DNA of 64,000 nucleotides from Gnetum montanum (taxonomy: Eukaryota; Streptophyta; Gnetopsida; Gnetales; Gnetaceae). The stretch lies in the NCBI GenBank assembly GCA_015680685.1, contig MNCI01022151.1:302672-366671 (forward strand), in the 5' to 3' direction. The notes beneath the pieces are model-generated. The model had not been told where the DNA came from, ran no database searches, and saw nothing but the letters and a program-made list of their open reading frames with translations. Of this stretch, positions 48,691 to 58,007 are shown one piece after another. The position numbers and the translations under genes are program-made. The first letter of the stretch is position 1. Every line of letters begins with the position of its first letter.

Positions 48691-49823
48691 AAACTTCTCT
48701 AAGAGAAATTCTGAAACTAGTCCAATAGATCCAAGGAGTCTCAGTGGACTTAAGTAAGTAAAAATTTCAGTTTCAGTTTCATTAACTAAGATATCAGACA
48801 AAGGCAACAAAATTACAAACTTTCATTTCCCAATCTCACTCGAATTGTACATAATCTAAGATCCCTAAAGGTTTTCTAAACTGCCATGATTCTGGTATGG
48901 CATGGAATTTTGTACACCAAAGATCGATCTTTTGACATGAGCCCTTAAACCAAAAGTAGCAATAGCATAATTCAATTCACACTCTTAGGCACATCGTGTT
49001 CTCTGTAAATTTTCCACAACTTAGATCTTTATTTACCCTTCCCATTTCTTTTAGCAGCTGAGATTAAGGAATGGAAAATATAGAGTATGCAAAGCAAATT
49101 ATAACATTGCAACGTTAATATCCTACACGGAATGAAATGTTGGTCCGAAAAGCTTCCACAAGTTCGTCAAGAAAACACATATCCGATAAATCAAATACAA
49201 AATCAACCAGACATTTTAAAAACAGAAAACTAAAAGCAATAAAACCTATAGATATTTTGATTAAAAACCTAGGCATATTCTATTCAAACAAAAAATAGTA
49301 CGCCTAAAGAGAGTATCAGAGAAATGATTTAATATCAGAGAGAGCGCGAAATACGGCAAGCTAAATGCAATCGGATGAAAAAGAACTGTAACAGAAAAGG
49401 CTAAGCAGACGTCGAAGTCTCTCAAAGCAACCCTTTTATGATGCCTTTTACAAAACTTTCCCGTCATAATCGCTATCGAAGAGGTTACGAAGGCGATCAA
49501 GCAAAGACTAATGCAGACGCCAGGGCACTCTTCATTTTTGAATCTATGTTTTCGTTTTCTCGTCACTCAATCAACCGTCCGTGCATTCGCATGCCGTAGC
49601 TCACCAATCTCAGACCTTTTACTATTATTCCATCATATCCTCTCTGTGAGTTACTAAGAAATCAGAGTCATAACAGCAACTGAAGTTGGCTGAGGAACAA
49701 AAATAAAAAATAAAACCTTAAGGAAGTTAGCAAAACGCTTGAAATCAGCAAAACTTCGCAACGCGCTTGGATATTCGTTTCCTTCAACTAGCAATAATGG
49801 AAGATGCTAGATTACCTGGGAAG

Positions 49824-49835
49824 GGATATATATAG
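49824..49835 (-). promoter_or_regulatory. Possible TATA box
   Basis: CTATATATATCCC on the minus strand, in a less AT-rich neighbourhood, would start transcription near 49795 toward the exon at 47184. Weak evidence, since the core is nearly symmetric. Confidence 0.25.
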
Positions 49836-50305
49836 CTGTGGATTTTTCGACGACTTCCGCTCCCTTCTTTCGAATTCGATGCAGACACAGACGCACGACT
49901 CCTCCATGTATAGAGGGCAAAGAGAAGTTTTAAATACGTATAATTCATCGGCATGTATTTGTTCTCTTTGTAGAACAACTCTTAGTAATTTGGTTACTTG
50001 AGTATTTTTTTTTTTAGTAATTTGGTGGATGAGGTTAAATGTAATTGTCGGTGGATGAGGTAATTGGGGGTCATCTTGCAACATTTAACTCTTAGTAATT
50101 TGGTGCTTGACCTTATATGTAGTCTCAATAAGTGGATTAACCTTCATAATACTAATAGCTACTTTTTATTTATAAGAGAAAACAAAATTATTATTATTCA
50201 TTATGAAAGGTGTAAAGGATGTACTAACATTAAAATCTTGAGCAACAATAGATTCTTTTTTTCCTTTTTATTAGTTTCAACAACTAATTTGCAACATTAA
50301 GGGGG

Positions 50306-50495
50306 ATGTATGAATGCCAAAATCAATTGACTATAGATACATCCCAAAACATATAGCCAACAAGATTCATTAGAATAATTATAAAGGAATATATCAAGTA
50401 AAACCATAATGGTAAGGGTTGAACCCATAACCTAGGGCTTCCAAATTAAAAAAATCTTATCATTAGGCTACCACCTCATTGTTACTAAATAATAA
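50306..50495 (-). repeat. tRNA-derived SINE, minus strand
   Basis: On the minus strand: AACAATGAGGTGGTAGCCTA then ATGATAAG (A box), GGTTATGGGTTCAACCC (B box), and a body ending GTTGGCTATATGTTTTGGGA. This is the longest copy of the family in the window. Confidence 0.75.
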
Positions 50496-51240
50496 TAATA
50501 AGAATTAGATAAGTTATAATAAATAATCAACATATTTGATTTCATAAAGTATCTTCCTTTTGTTCAAAAGATATATGTTAACAAAATATTAACAACTTGT
50601 GAAAAGGACTAAAATATTTAACTATATATATCTTTAAGACATATAGCTAACACAACTCTTTGGTAGAACTTATTAAATGGAAGAGAAGCACCAGAGAGAG
50701 GTGAAACTTCAACACAATAGAAAAGTAGAGACCCAACCATTTTGTGATGCCTTTTTAGGTTTTCATCCTTACAGCCGATCTTGAAATACCTTTCTTTGGA
50801 GTGGGAAAAGGATCAAACCATGCCTTCTTTTAATATTAAAGACTTCCTATAAACAAAAAAAACAAAGCAAAACAAAATTTAAAAAAAAGAGAGATACATT
50901 CAAGGTTGTAGCTAACGCATGAGTTGTTGAGTGATGTCACATTGAGCAAACAAAGGAAGATCATTAGTTGGAAAGTTTCTATGATAAAACACATTACATC
51001 AATCCAAATGGCATAAAGAACAAGGAGATAAAAGCAACTCCAACCATAAAGCAAAAATCCTTGAAGTTGAGGAGTATCACCAAATAAAACTTCATCTAAC
51101 CTTACTCCAACTCAGTAAAACATTAAGATTCTTTAAGCGTGACTTAAACTTACAACCATAAAAATACTTGACAATGAGATAATCGAATCATCTCTCATTA
51201 TCCTAGGTGGTTAATTAGGAGAAGAAGTTAGAACCTGAAA

Positions 51241-51306
51241 TAATTTAATTATAGGTACATCCTAAGACATATAGCCAACAAGATATGTTAGAAGAATTAT
51301 AAAGAA
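51241..51306 (-). repeat. SINE 3' body fragment
   Basis: TACATCCTAAGACATATAGC matches the 3' body of the copy at 50306-50495 in the same orientation. Abuts the next SINE. Confidence 0.65.
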
Positions 51307-51430
51307 ATAATAATAGGTGTTGGCCTAGTGGTAAGACTCTTGATTTGGAAGCTCTAAGCTATGGATTTGATTCTAATGGGTACTGCTAAGTTATAAAGTT
51401 TCAATTTGACTATATGTCTTTGAGGTAAAT
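51307..51430 (+). repeat. tRNA-derived SINE
   Basis: GGTGTTGGCCTAGTGGTAAG, then CTATGGATTTGATTCTAATG, then AAGTTATAAAGTTTCAATTT. Head-to-head with the preceding fragment. Confidence 0.75.
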
Positions 51431-51689
51431 ATTGTTTAAAAAAATATAAAGTAGTATAATGATGTGTCAAAGTGTAATTCAAACCAACAACCTCTAACCT
51501 AATAAGATAATTAACTAACCACTTTAAACAAACAAACCATGTAATTTCTTTTGTATAATTCCAAGACATTAAATTATTATTTGCATGTTTTTCTAAGAAA
51601 ACTATTCTTACAATCCCTAAATAGAGCTTAATTTATTAACTTGTTAAAAGTGGGGGGTGTTGAACCCAAAAGAATTGAAACATAAGTAC

Positions 51690-51803
51690 ACCCCAAGATT
51701 TATAGAAATTTATAACTCATGCTATCCAGTAGAATTAAACTTATGACTTAGGGTTACGAGGACAAGACCTATACCACTAGGGTAACACCTCATTGTTATT
51801 AAA
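51690..51803 (-). repeat. tRNA-derived SINE, minus strand
   Basis: On the minus strand: AACAATGAGGTGTTACCCTA then GTGGTATAGG, a degraded B box region GTCATAAGTTTAATTC, and GAGTTATAAATTTC. Confidence 0.7.
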
Positions 51804-52170
51804 AGTGATATTTTAGAACACTAATTATTTGTCAAATAATTAGCTCACATAACATTTATAAATTATGGATTTAAGCTTAAATTGTAGCATGTGCTTTTAC
51901 TAAAAATAAGCATTTTTTATTAAAAAATCTTAAACAAAAGTAATGTTAGGGTAAAGACACATTGTGGCATGTTAGAAGCCTTTTCAAATAAATGAAGCAA
52001 ATTATGTCTTTTGCTAATGATGTAAGGGCTACATCTAAGATATCATAATCAAGCACAAAGACTAATACCTAATCTGAAGTATCCATTCTCTCTATTATAG
52101 GTAGAAATCTTTCAGGCTATAGTAAAAAAAATTTGTAGTACTTTTAAAAAAACAAACATAAAAAAGCCAA

Positions 52171-52260
52171 CAATGAGGTGTTATCCTAGAAGTAAGACTC
52201 TTAATTCTAGTTAGCAATAGTGAGTTATAAAGTTCTAATTGGACTAAGAAAACGTTTTGG
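52171..52260 (+). repeat. tRNA-derived SINE, 5' part
   Basis: CAATGAGGTGTTATCCTAGA then AGTAAGACTCTTAATT and GAGTTATAAAGTTCTAATTG. The B box is largely lost. Confidence 0.65.
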
Positions 52261-52579
52261 TTCCAATACCCTTCCCAACCTCCCCTCACCCCTTATCCAA
52301 TTAGACTGAGTTATTAATTTCACCATTTGATTGAAGCATTAACCCTAGGTAGTAGAATTGCTCATAGTAACCTTTTGGCCTTGAATTGTTACCTCTACTT
52401 TATCACTATTTAATAACCATCAGCACACCTATCCTTATAATATTCCTTTCTTTTAATTTGGAAAGCTTTTTTTTAACCTTATTAATTGTAATGTTGATGC
52501 ACTTGCAAAACAAAAATTAATGCTTAACAATTTGAATGGAGGGATCCTAGGAGGATAGTGGATGAATGAAATCCTAGAC

Positions 52580-52665
52580 TCTTTTGAGCCAGGCTAGAAC
52601 CTAGGTCTTATAACTTAAAAACCAAAGACCTTACCATTACTCCAAGTGATGGTCCCTTATTGAAC
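52580..52665 (-). repeat. SINE-like relic, minus strand
   Basis: On the minus strand: CACTTGGAGTAATGGTAAGG (A-box-like) and CCTAGGTTCTAGCC (B-box-like) 45 bases apart. A diverged relative or another tRNA-derived family. Confidence 0.45.
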
Positions 52666-52857
52666 CTATAAATCTACTAAGCCAACACATTTCAATTGTT
52701 TTCTTTCACAACACTTATATATTTCGACAATAATCCATTAAAATTAAACCTCTAATTTATAGAATTTACATTATTCAAACTTTTATTAATTGCATAAACT
52801 TCTATATATTTAAAGTAATAAAAGAATAACCATTAATAAATACTTTATATAACTAGA

Positions 52858-53731
52858 TGATGAACCATGATTTATCAGGCTCCGATATCAGACTCGCAAT
52901 ATTGAATCTGCGATATCGGGTACACGATATTGAGACCTGGCCAACAATATTGGATACATGATATCGTGACTCCCGTGTAAGCCTATAAATATGCATTTGG
53001 GTGCACATGAAGGGGGGATTAGAAGTTAGTGTTAGATTAGAGTCCTTTTGTCATTTTTAGTTCATCTCAACTCTTTCCCCAGTGCATGGCCGTAGTGTGA
53101 TGATTGTAATTGTATGGAATCTTTATTCGAGTGTGACGTACTTGGACATGCACATGACCGGCAATAAAGATCAAGATTACTTCATCATTATAGCATTCAC
53201 TTAGTCTTAATTGCTTACTATTATTGCTATTTATTGTTTTCTTAATTAATATTTCTTACCCTTCATTTACTATCCCTGTTATTAAACGCAGAATGAGTAC
53301 GACTTAATCATGAGCATTCAAGTGTCACTACTTGGTAACCTAGTAGTGTATCTAGGAGCACTCAGGTAATATACGCTTGGTAATCCCAGAAGTAGTACAT
53401 AAGGTCCAAGATGTGTATGGATGATTAAGGATGGATGCTCATCGCACTTAAGCTAGCTTAGATTCTTTTCTCTCATTCCCTCTTAGCTTAAAACAAAGTT
53501 ATTTCCCATTGCCTCTAGGAGTAGCACTAGTTTAGGACCACATCATACACCTCACTCTAGACTAAACCATACACGACAAAGAAAATACTAGTCTAGGTGG
53601 GAAGATAGCGAACTGCGATCACCGTGTAACTATCTAGATACCACAACTAGCCCATCTGTGGAGTTCGACCAAATTGTGCATGAACACTCGTATTTGTATG
53701 GTTGAGTGTAGGGGTACCTTGCCACTCATCA
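52858..53731 (+). mobile_element. Element VII 5' LTR
   Basis: TGATGAACC to GCCACTCATCA, 874 bp, followed by the primer site. U3 holds at least five palindromic motifs (CCGATATCAG, GCAATATTG, GCGATATCGG, ACGATATTG, TGATATCG) before CCTATAAATATGC at 52982. GGTAATCCCAGAAGTAG and the terminal GTGTAGGGGTACC are as in all sister LTRs. The 3' LTR must lie beyond 64000. Confidence 0.88.
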
Positions 53732-53732
53732 T

Positions 53733-53750
53733 TGGCATTGTTTCCAAGGA
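53733..53750 (+). other. Primer-binding site of element VII (decayed)
   Basis: TGGCATTGTTTCCAAGGA in the position of TGGCGCCGTTGCCGGGGA. Five of the six changes are transitions. Confidence 0.75.
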
Positions 53751-53864
53751 TGGTGCTAGTTATCTAGATTAGTTATATCATACAAGATCGTTGTAACAAA
53801 GTATTCATGATATATCTTTTAAAAAAGAAATTAATTTCAACTAAGTCACACACAATTCACAACA

Positions 53865-54978
53865 ATGTCTTTCTCACAAGACTATGACAATGCAACAACT
53901 AGTAAGGCAATTCATTGGAGAACCAATGAATTATATGATGATGAAGATGAAGTTTGGAGTACTCAACCTTATGTAGGGATCCACTATGTTCATGAACACC
54001 CCAATTGTACTTAAGGACTCTCATCATTTAACTCTGACACCTCTAGTAAGGATGGGACATCTCGTAGAACAAGGAGGCCCATAAGGCCTGGGACCTTCTC
54101 AATAGTTAACAAGAATTTATCCAGGGATGATTGGAAGGCTTACAAAAGTCATGACGAGTTTTCCAGTTCTTTCTCTTCCTCTATCCCTTCAACATCAAGT
54201 TGTGACATTGATGACCATCTTTCAAAGGGATTGGCGTAGAACTAAAAATCAAGCTCACAGGAAAAATTGAGAATGCCAACATGAACAAGGACAACATTGT
54301 TCCAACTCACAAATTCATAACCTACCTAGTGACGATGAACCCCTGATGGCCACTAAGAGCCTAATGCATATACAAGAGGTTGTTCAAATATCCTGCAAGC
54401 ATCACAAAGAAAGCCATCTACCCAGGCTTGATTTAAACAACTTTCCCAAGTTTTCAGGAGGCTATGATTTAGATCCACAACAACATTTACAAGCCTTCTA
54501 TGATGCCTGTGCATGGAACAATATTGATAATGGATGCCAAAAACTTAAGGTCTTTCGTATGACACTCATTGGCCAAGCAAAAGTATGGTACAGATCCTTA
54601 AAACCAAAATCAATTCATAGATGGCAAACAATGGTAGAACTCTTTATTGAACAATATCAAACCTATGCCAGACAAATCTAAGAATGGAAACAAGGGTAAC
54701 ATGAAACCTTGGACATGGCCTTAGAAAGATACTATTCTTTATTAAACAAATGTCTAGGCCATGGGTTCTCCAAGGAGAGGCTAATGTATCACATCATGGA
54801 TGGACTTTGTAGTGAAACAAAGGAGACTCTAGGGATGTATGCCCCAGGTCAACTATATGAGCTACGGACCCACCAACTCCAAGAGCTTATCCAACAAGTA
54901 GCAAAAGAAGAAGGAGAAATAACTAAATGGAAGAATGTTGAAAGTTCTCAACAGGACCAAAATCTCAACTTAGCAAGG
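53865..54978 (+). pseudogene. gag: Element VII gag, left part
   Basis: ATG at 53865 opens MSFSQDYDNATTSKAIHWRT; stops begin near 54013. The capsid-like core is well preserved from 54346: PRLDLNNFPKFSGGYDLDPQ, KVWYRSLKPKSIHRWQTMVE, and YMYHIMDGL-type helices to LIQQVAKEEGE. The frame is cut at LNLAR (54978) by element VIII and resumes at 62503 as VHDHEEEKSTHF, exactly in frame once one copy of CAAGG is removed. Confidence 0.88.
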
Positions 54979-55983
54979 TGATGAGTGGCGAGGTACCCCT
55001 ACACTCAACCATACGAAACTAGCGTACACGCGTGATCCAGTCGAACTCCGCAGACTAAATGCCTTAACGCCACAAGAAACACTTGGGGTTAATCGTTCGT
55101 TGTCTTCCCAGGCTTGCTTGTAAGTGTCACGGTGTATGGTTAAGCAAGTCTGAGGTATGTGATTTTTTTGGTATTTTCGGCTTATCTTCTATGCTACCAG
55201 GAGAAAGGGTTGAGAAAACTAAACTAACTCTAACTAAGATCTAAGTCTAAATTAACTAGCGTCAGCATCCGTTCCCACTTGCCGGACACACCCTGAACTA
55301 TGCAACTGCAGCTTACCAAACGCTAATCGTTACTGGGATCGCCACACGTAACGCAAGTGCTCGAAGTGGTCGTACTGAGGCACCTATTTAGCCTACGTGT
55401 GATAAGCAGCCGATTCCTTAGCCAGCCGTACACACCCGTGGGTGCTCGTAACTAAGTCGTACTTATCACACGATCTAGCCTAGCAATGAGCAGCCGATTC
55501 CTCAACTAGCCGTACACATTAGACCCGGGAGTTACCAAGCGCAGAATCCTGGAATACGCTACTGGGTTACCAAGCATCCAATGCTCGTAATTGAGTCGTA
55601 CTCATGCATTGCGTCAAGCAGCCGATTCCTTGACTAGCCGTACACGTCCGTAGACGCTCGTAATCAAGTCGTACTTGAACGCACTAGGAAAGCAGAAAAG
55701 AAAGCAATAAATGAAACCACGTGCTGCAAGGTTTATCCAAACAAGTTCGTCTTTATTGCCGTACACAACTTGGGTTCAGGTTACAAGCTGCTCGAATAAA
55801 GAGCCGTTCACTCTAGGACTCCTACTGCGGGCACATGGGGAAAAATTCTAACTCTGGAGTGATCAATCTGCCAGAGCTTCGCTACACTAGCCAGGATTGG
55901 GAAATGAAGGGAGTGCCGCCTCTTATTTATAGATATGACGGTGGGACGCGATATCGCGGCCTAGTGCAAGTCGCGTCTCATCA
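54979..55983 (-). mobile_element. Element VIII 3' LTR
   Basis: On the minus strand TGATGAGACGCG...CACTCATCA, 1005 bp. Contains one GCGATATCGC palindrome and TATAAATAAGAGG. Three copies of an AGCAGCCGATTCCT...AGCCGTACAC subrepeat lie at about 55427, 55491 and 55617 (plus-strand coordinates). Confidence 0.92.
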
Positions 55984-55999
55984 TACCCCCATGACTGAA
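55984..55999 (-). other. Polypurine tract of element VIII
   Basis: Minus strand CAGTCATGGGGGTA directly before the LTR TGATGAG. Primes plus-strand DNA synthesis. Similar AGTCATGGGGG sequences occur at 56575-56587 and 58026-58038. Confidence 0.85.
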
Positions 56000-56158
56000 T
56001 GAAAACTCGTCCTCGAGTTCCTTACAATGATATCAGGTAGGTATGGGATTATTAGGGGAAATGGAACTAATGGGATGACATGTGAACGGTCTTTATTACA
56101 AGACTTGACAAAAACTGGTGTTCATGACAACATGGGTGAACACCTTATTACAATGACA

Positions 56159-56365
56159 TCAGGCCACAGTTGGCAGCTGAGAGAAAAGAGGAGAGAGAAT
56201 AGAAGAGAAGAAGAGAGAAGAGTCTTGTTGCTGCCAACGCCTAGATTGCGCCTTTCGTTGTCCATCTGTAAGCGCATTATCAATTCCACTCCTTGCATGC
56301 TGCTTCAGCGCTGCTCCATTCCAAGTGTCTGCTCCAGATCCATTCCGTTGTTGTATGATTGCCAT
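56159..56365 (-). CDS. Element VIII short 3' ORF, possibly spliced
   Basis: ATG at 56365 directly follows the acceptor-like TGTGTGCAG and encodes MAIIQQRNGSGADTWNGAAL, about 68 codons, ending SQLPTVA. Element V has the same arrangement (MAIMQQQSGSRGNTWNG after TGTGTGTAG). No known domain, signal peptide or membrane helix. Translation is speculative; the frame upstream of this Met is also open for seven codons. Confidence 0.4.
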   Translation of the reverse strand: MAIIQQRNGSGADTWNGAALKQHARSGIDNALTDGQRKAQSRRWQQQDSSLFFSSILSPLFSQLPTVA

Positions 56366-56755
56366 CTGCACACACAACACAATCATATATTAGCAAGGGT
56401 AATTGAATCATTAAGTAAAGCATACCTTGCTTCGGTTTAGGTTCCTTGGCTAAGTTGTGGTATGGCTAATATGGATCTGGGAAAATGTAGATGATGACTA
56501 CCGAAGGTATAGGGGTTAGGAAGAAAAACGAAAAAATCCGGGGCTTAGGATAAAAATCGAAAAATCAGGCCCCGTACCCCCATGACTAATCGCGAACCTC
56601 CGGTAGCGTTAGAATGGAGAGAGAAAAGGAATAGGAATGATAGGTAAAAAGGGACAACTATGGCATCGATAAAAAGGATGTCATGATGGAAATGAACAAA
56701 AATGTTAATTAATTGCAAAACGTTAAGGAAAAGAAGTTAACTAATGTTCCAAATA

Positions 56756-56812
56756 GGAATGTCAGTGGGTCCTCCCCAAAGCAGGCTCATGCCCTTAATG
56801 CCCTGACAATCC
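56756..56812 (-). ncRNA. Conserved 3'-region stem-loop, copy VIII
   Basis: On the minus strand GGATTGTCAG (56812-56803) faces CTGACATTCC (56765-56756), 9 of 10 positions paired. The loop has GGGCATTAAGGGCATGAGCC and TGCTTTGGGGAGGACCCA. The unpaired A next to the closing C is kept. Confidence 0.78.
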
Positions 56813-57806
56813 CACATTCAAAGAGTCCGTGGGCTCTGGGAATGTCCTTTGGAACAAGAGTTAAAGTCTTAACCGTAAGAATTTACCAAAAAGAAAACAA
56901 AGCATCAACCAAAGTATATACAATGATACAACCGGCAATGAGGTGAACAATGGAGAGAAGGATGGGAAGAAGAGAAGTGGAATGGAATCCCAAGAACAAG
57001 GTGGTGTACAGCCCCTTGTGTGTTTCATGATTAATGTGACTTGGCGAATCTCATTCCAACTCTGGCCTCAAACCAACCACTTCCAGTGACTTCGCATCAA
57101 TGCAGTTGGTTAAATCATCCACTTGGGTAACAAGGATGCAACTTCGAGAAGCCACCACCATTCCGACGAAACAACGGAGAGAATGGGAAGCGAGAAGGGC
57201 CTTAGTTAGAGGGAACACTTTGGTTCCATAACCAGTGCTTGTAGCCCAAATTTATTCCGTCTAAGGGGTGTGCTTTGAATCCTCACTTTTAGCTTTTTAG
57301 CTTTTTCTTTTTTTTTCTTCTTTTTCTTTTTTCCATTTTTTTTTTTTTTTTTTTTGTTTTGTGTTTTTATGCGTGGGGACCACACCATGCAAAGACTTCT
57401 TTATTTTTATTGTCTCAGCTTCCGATTATTGGGTTACATCGGAACGGTAAGAAAACCCAAGAAGAAAACATCCAAGCACCCAAGTGAATGACCAACACAA
57501 GAGCACCAAGTTCCCTTGAAGTCACACCCTTTTCAAATCCTTGAGTCCTTCCTTAGTTTGAGAAATGCCCAGTCACTGGTTCGTTAAAGTTCTTATTGGA
57601 AGGGAACTGTACATTTCCAAGCCAAGGGAAACCATAGACTTGATGGATGGATGGATGAAGTGATCTCATTGCCTGCCATATCAAAAGAACATACCTTAGT
57701 ATCAACAATGTAACTTAAAGGTAAAAACCAAACATTAGCAATTAATGAAAAACAGTTCATCCCATCGGCCCGAACACTTATTGGGTGACGAATTTACATG
57801 ATGGAT

Positions 57807-57830
57807 CACACACACACACACACACACACA
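57807..57830. repeat. (CA)n microsatellite
   Basis: Twelve uninterrupted CA units, inside the 3' region of element VIII. Element V has a short TGTGTG at the homologous site (28864). Confidence 0.95.
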
Positions 57831-58007
57831 AAAAGATAGAAAAATATAACGATGTTGTAAAACAAAAACAAGAAAAGTTAAAGAAATTTGTAAAACAAAA
57901 ATTAGAAAAGTTAAAGAAATTGTAAAACAAAAATGTGAAAAACAAAAACGTTGTAAAACAAAAATGTGTAAAACAAAAACTGAAAAAGAACTGAGGGCCC
58001 CATATGA

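Larger units (their letters stand above)
47185..49990. other. Gene-flanking region with possible 5' exon
   Basis: No confident gene. A 101-codon minus-strand frame at 49261-49566, with hydrophobic stretches and a basic start, matches nothing known. The block 49300-49990 is less AT-rich and could contain the promoter and 5' UTR of a minus-strand gene. Two SINE-like segments lie at 48170-48235 and 48595-48690. Confidence 0.35.
49991..52857. other. SINE-rich intergenic region
   Basis: AT-rich DNA holding several copies of one tRNA-derived SINE family in both orientations (listed separately). No coding sequence supported. Ends at the 5' LTR of element VII. Confidence 0.6.
56000..58007 (-). other. 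Element VIII 3' non-coding region
   Basis: Homologous to 28721-30597 of element V. It contains the T-rich TTTTACA repeat block (57840-57980), a (CA)n run, a poly-pyrimidine/poly-A stretch near 57300-57360, the stem-loop at 56756-56812, a second PPT-like copy, and the short 3' ORF at 56159-56365. Confidence 0.75.

Noticed and set aside
49261-49566. 101-codon frame with hydrophobic segments
   Set aside because: No family resemblance and no supporting splice or promoter signal; more likely leader or intron DNA.
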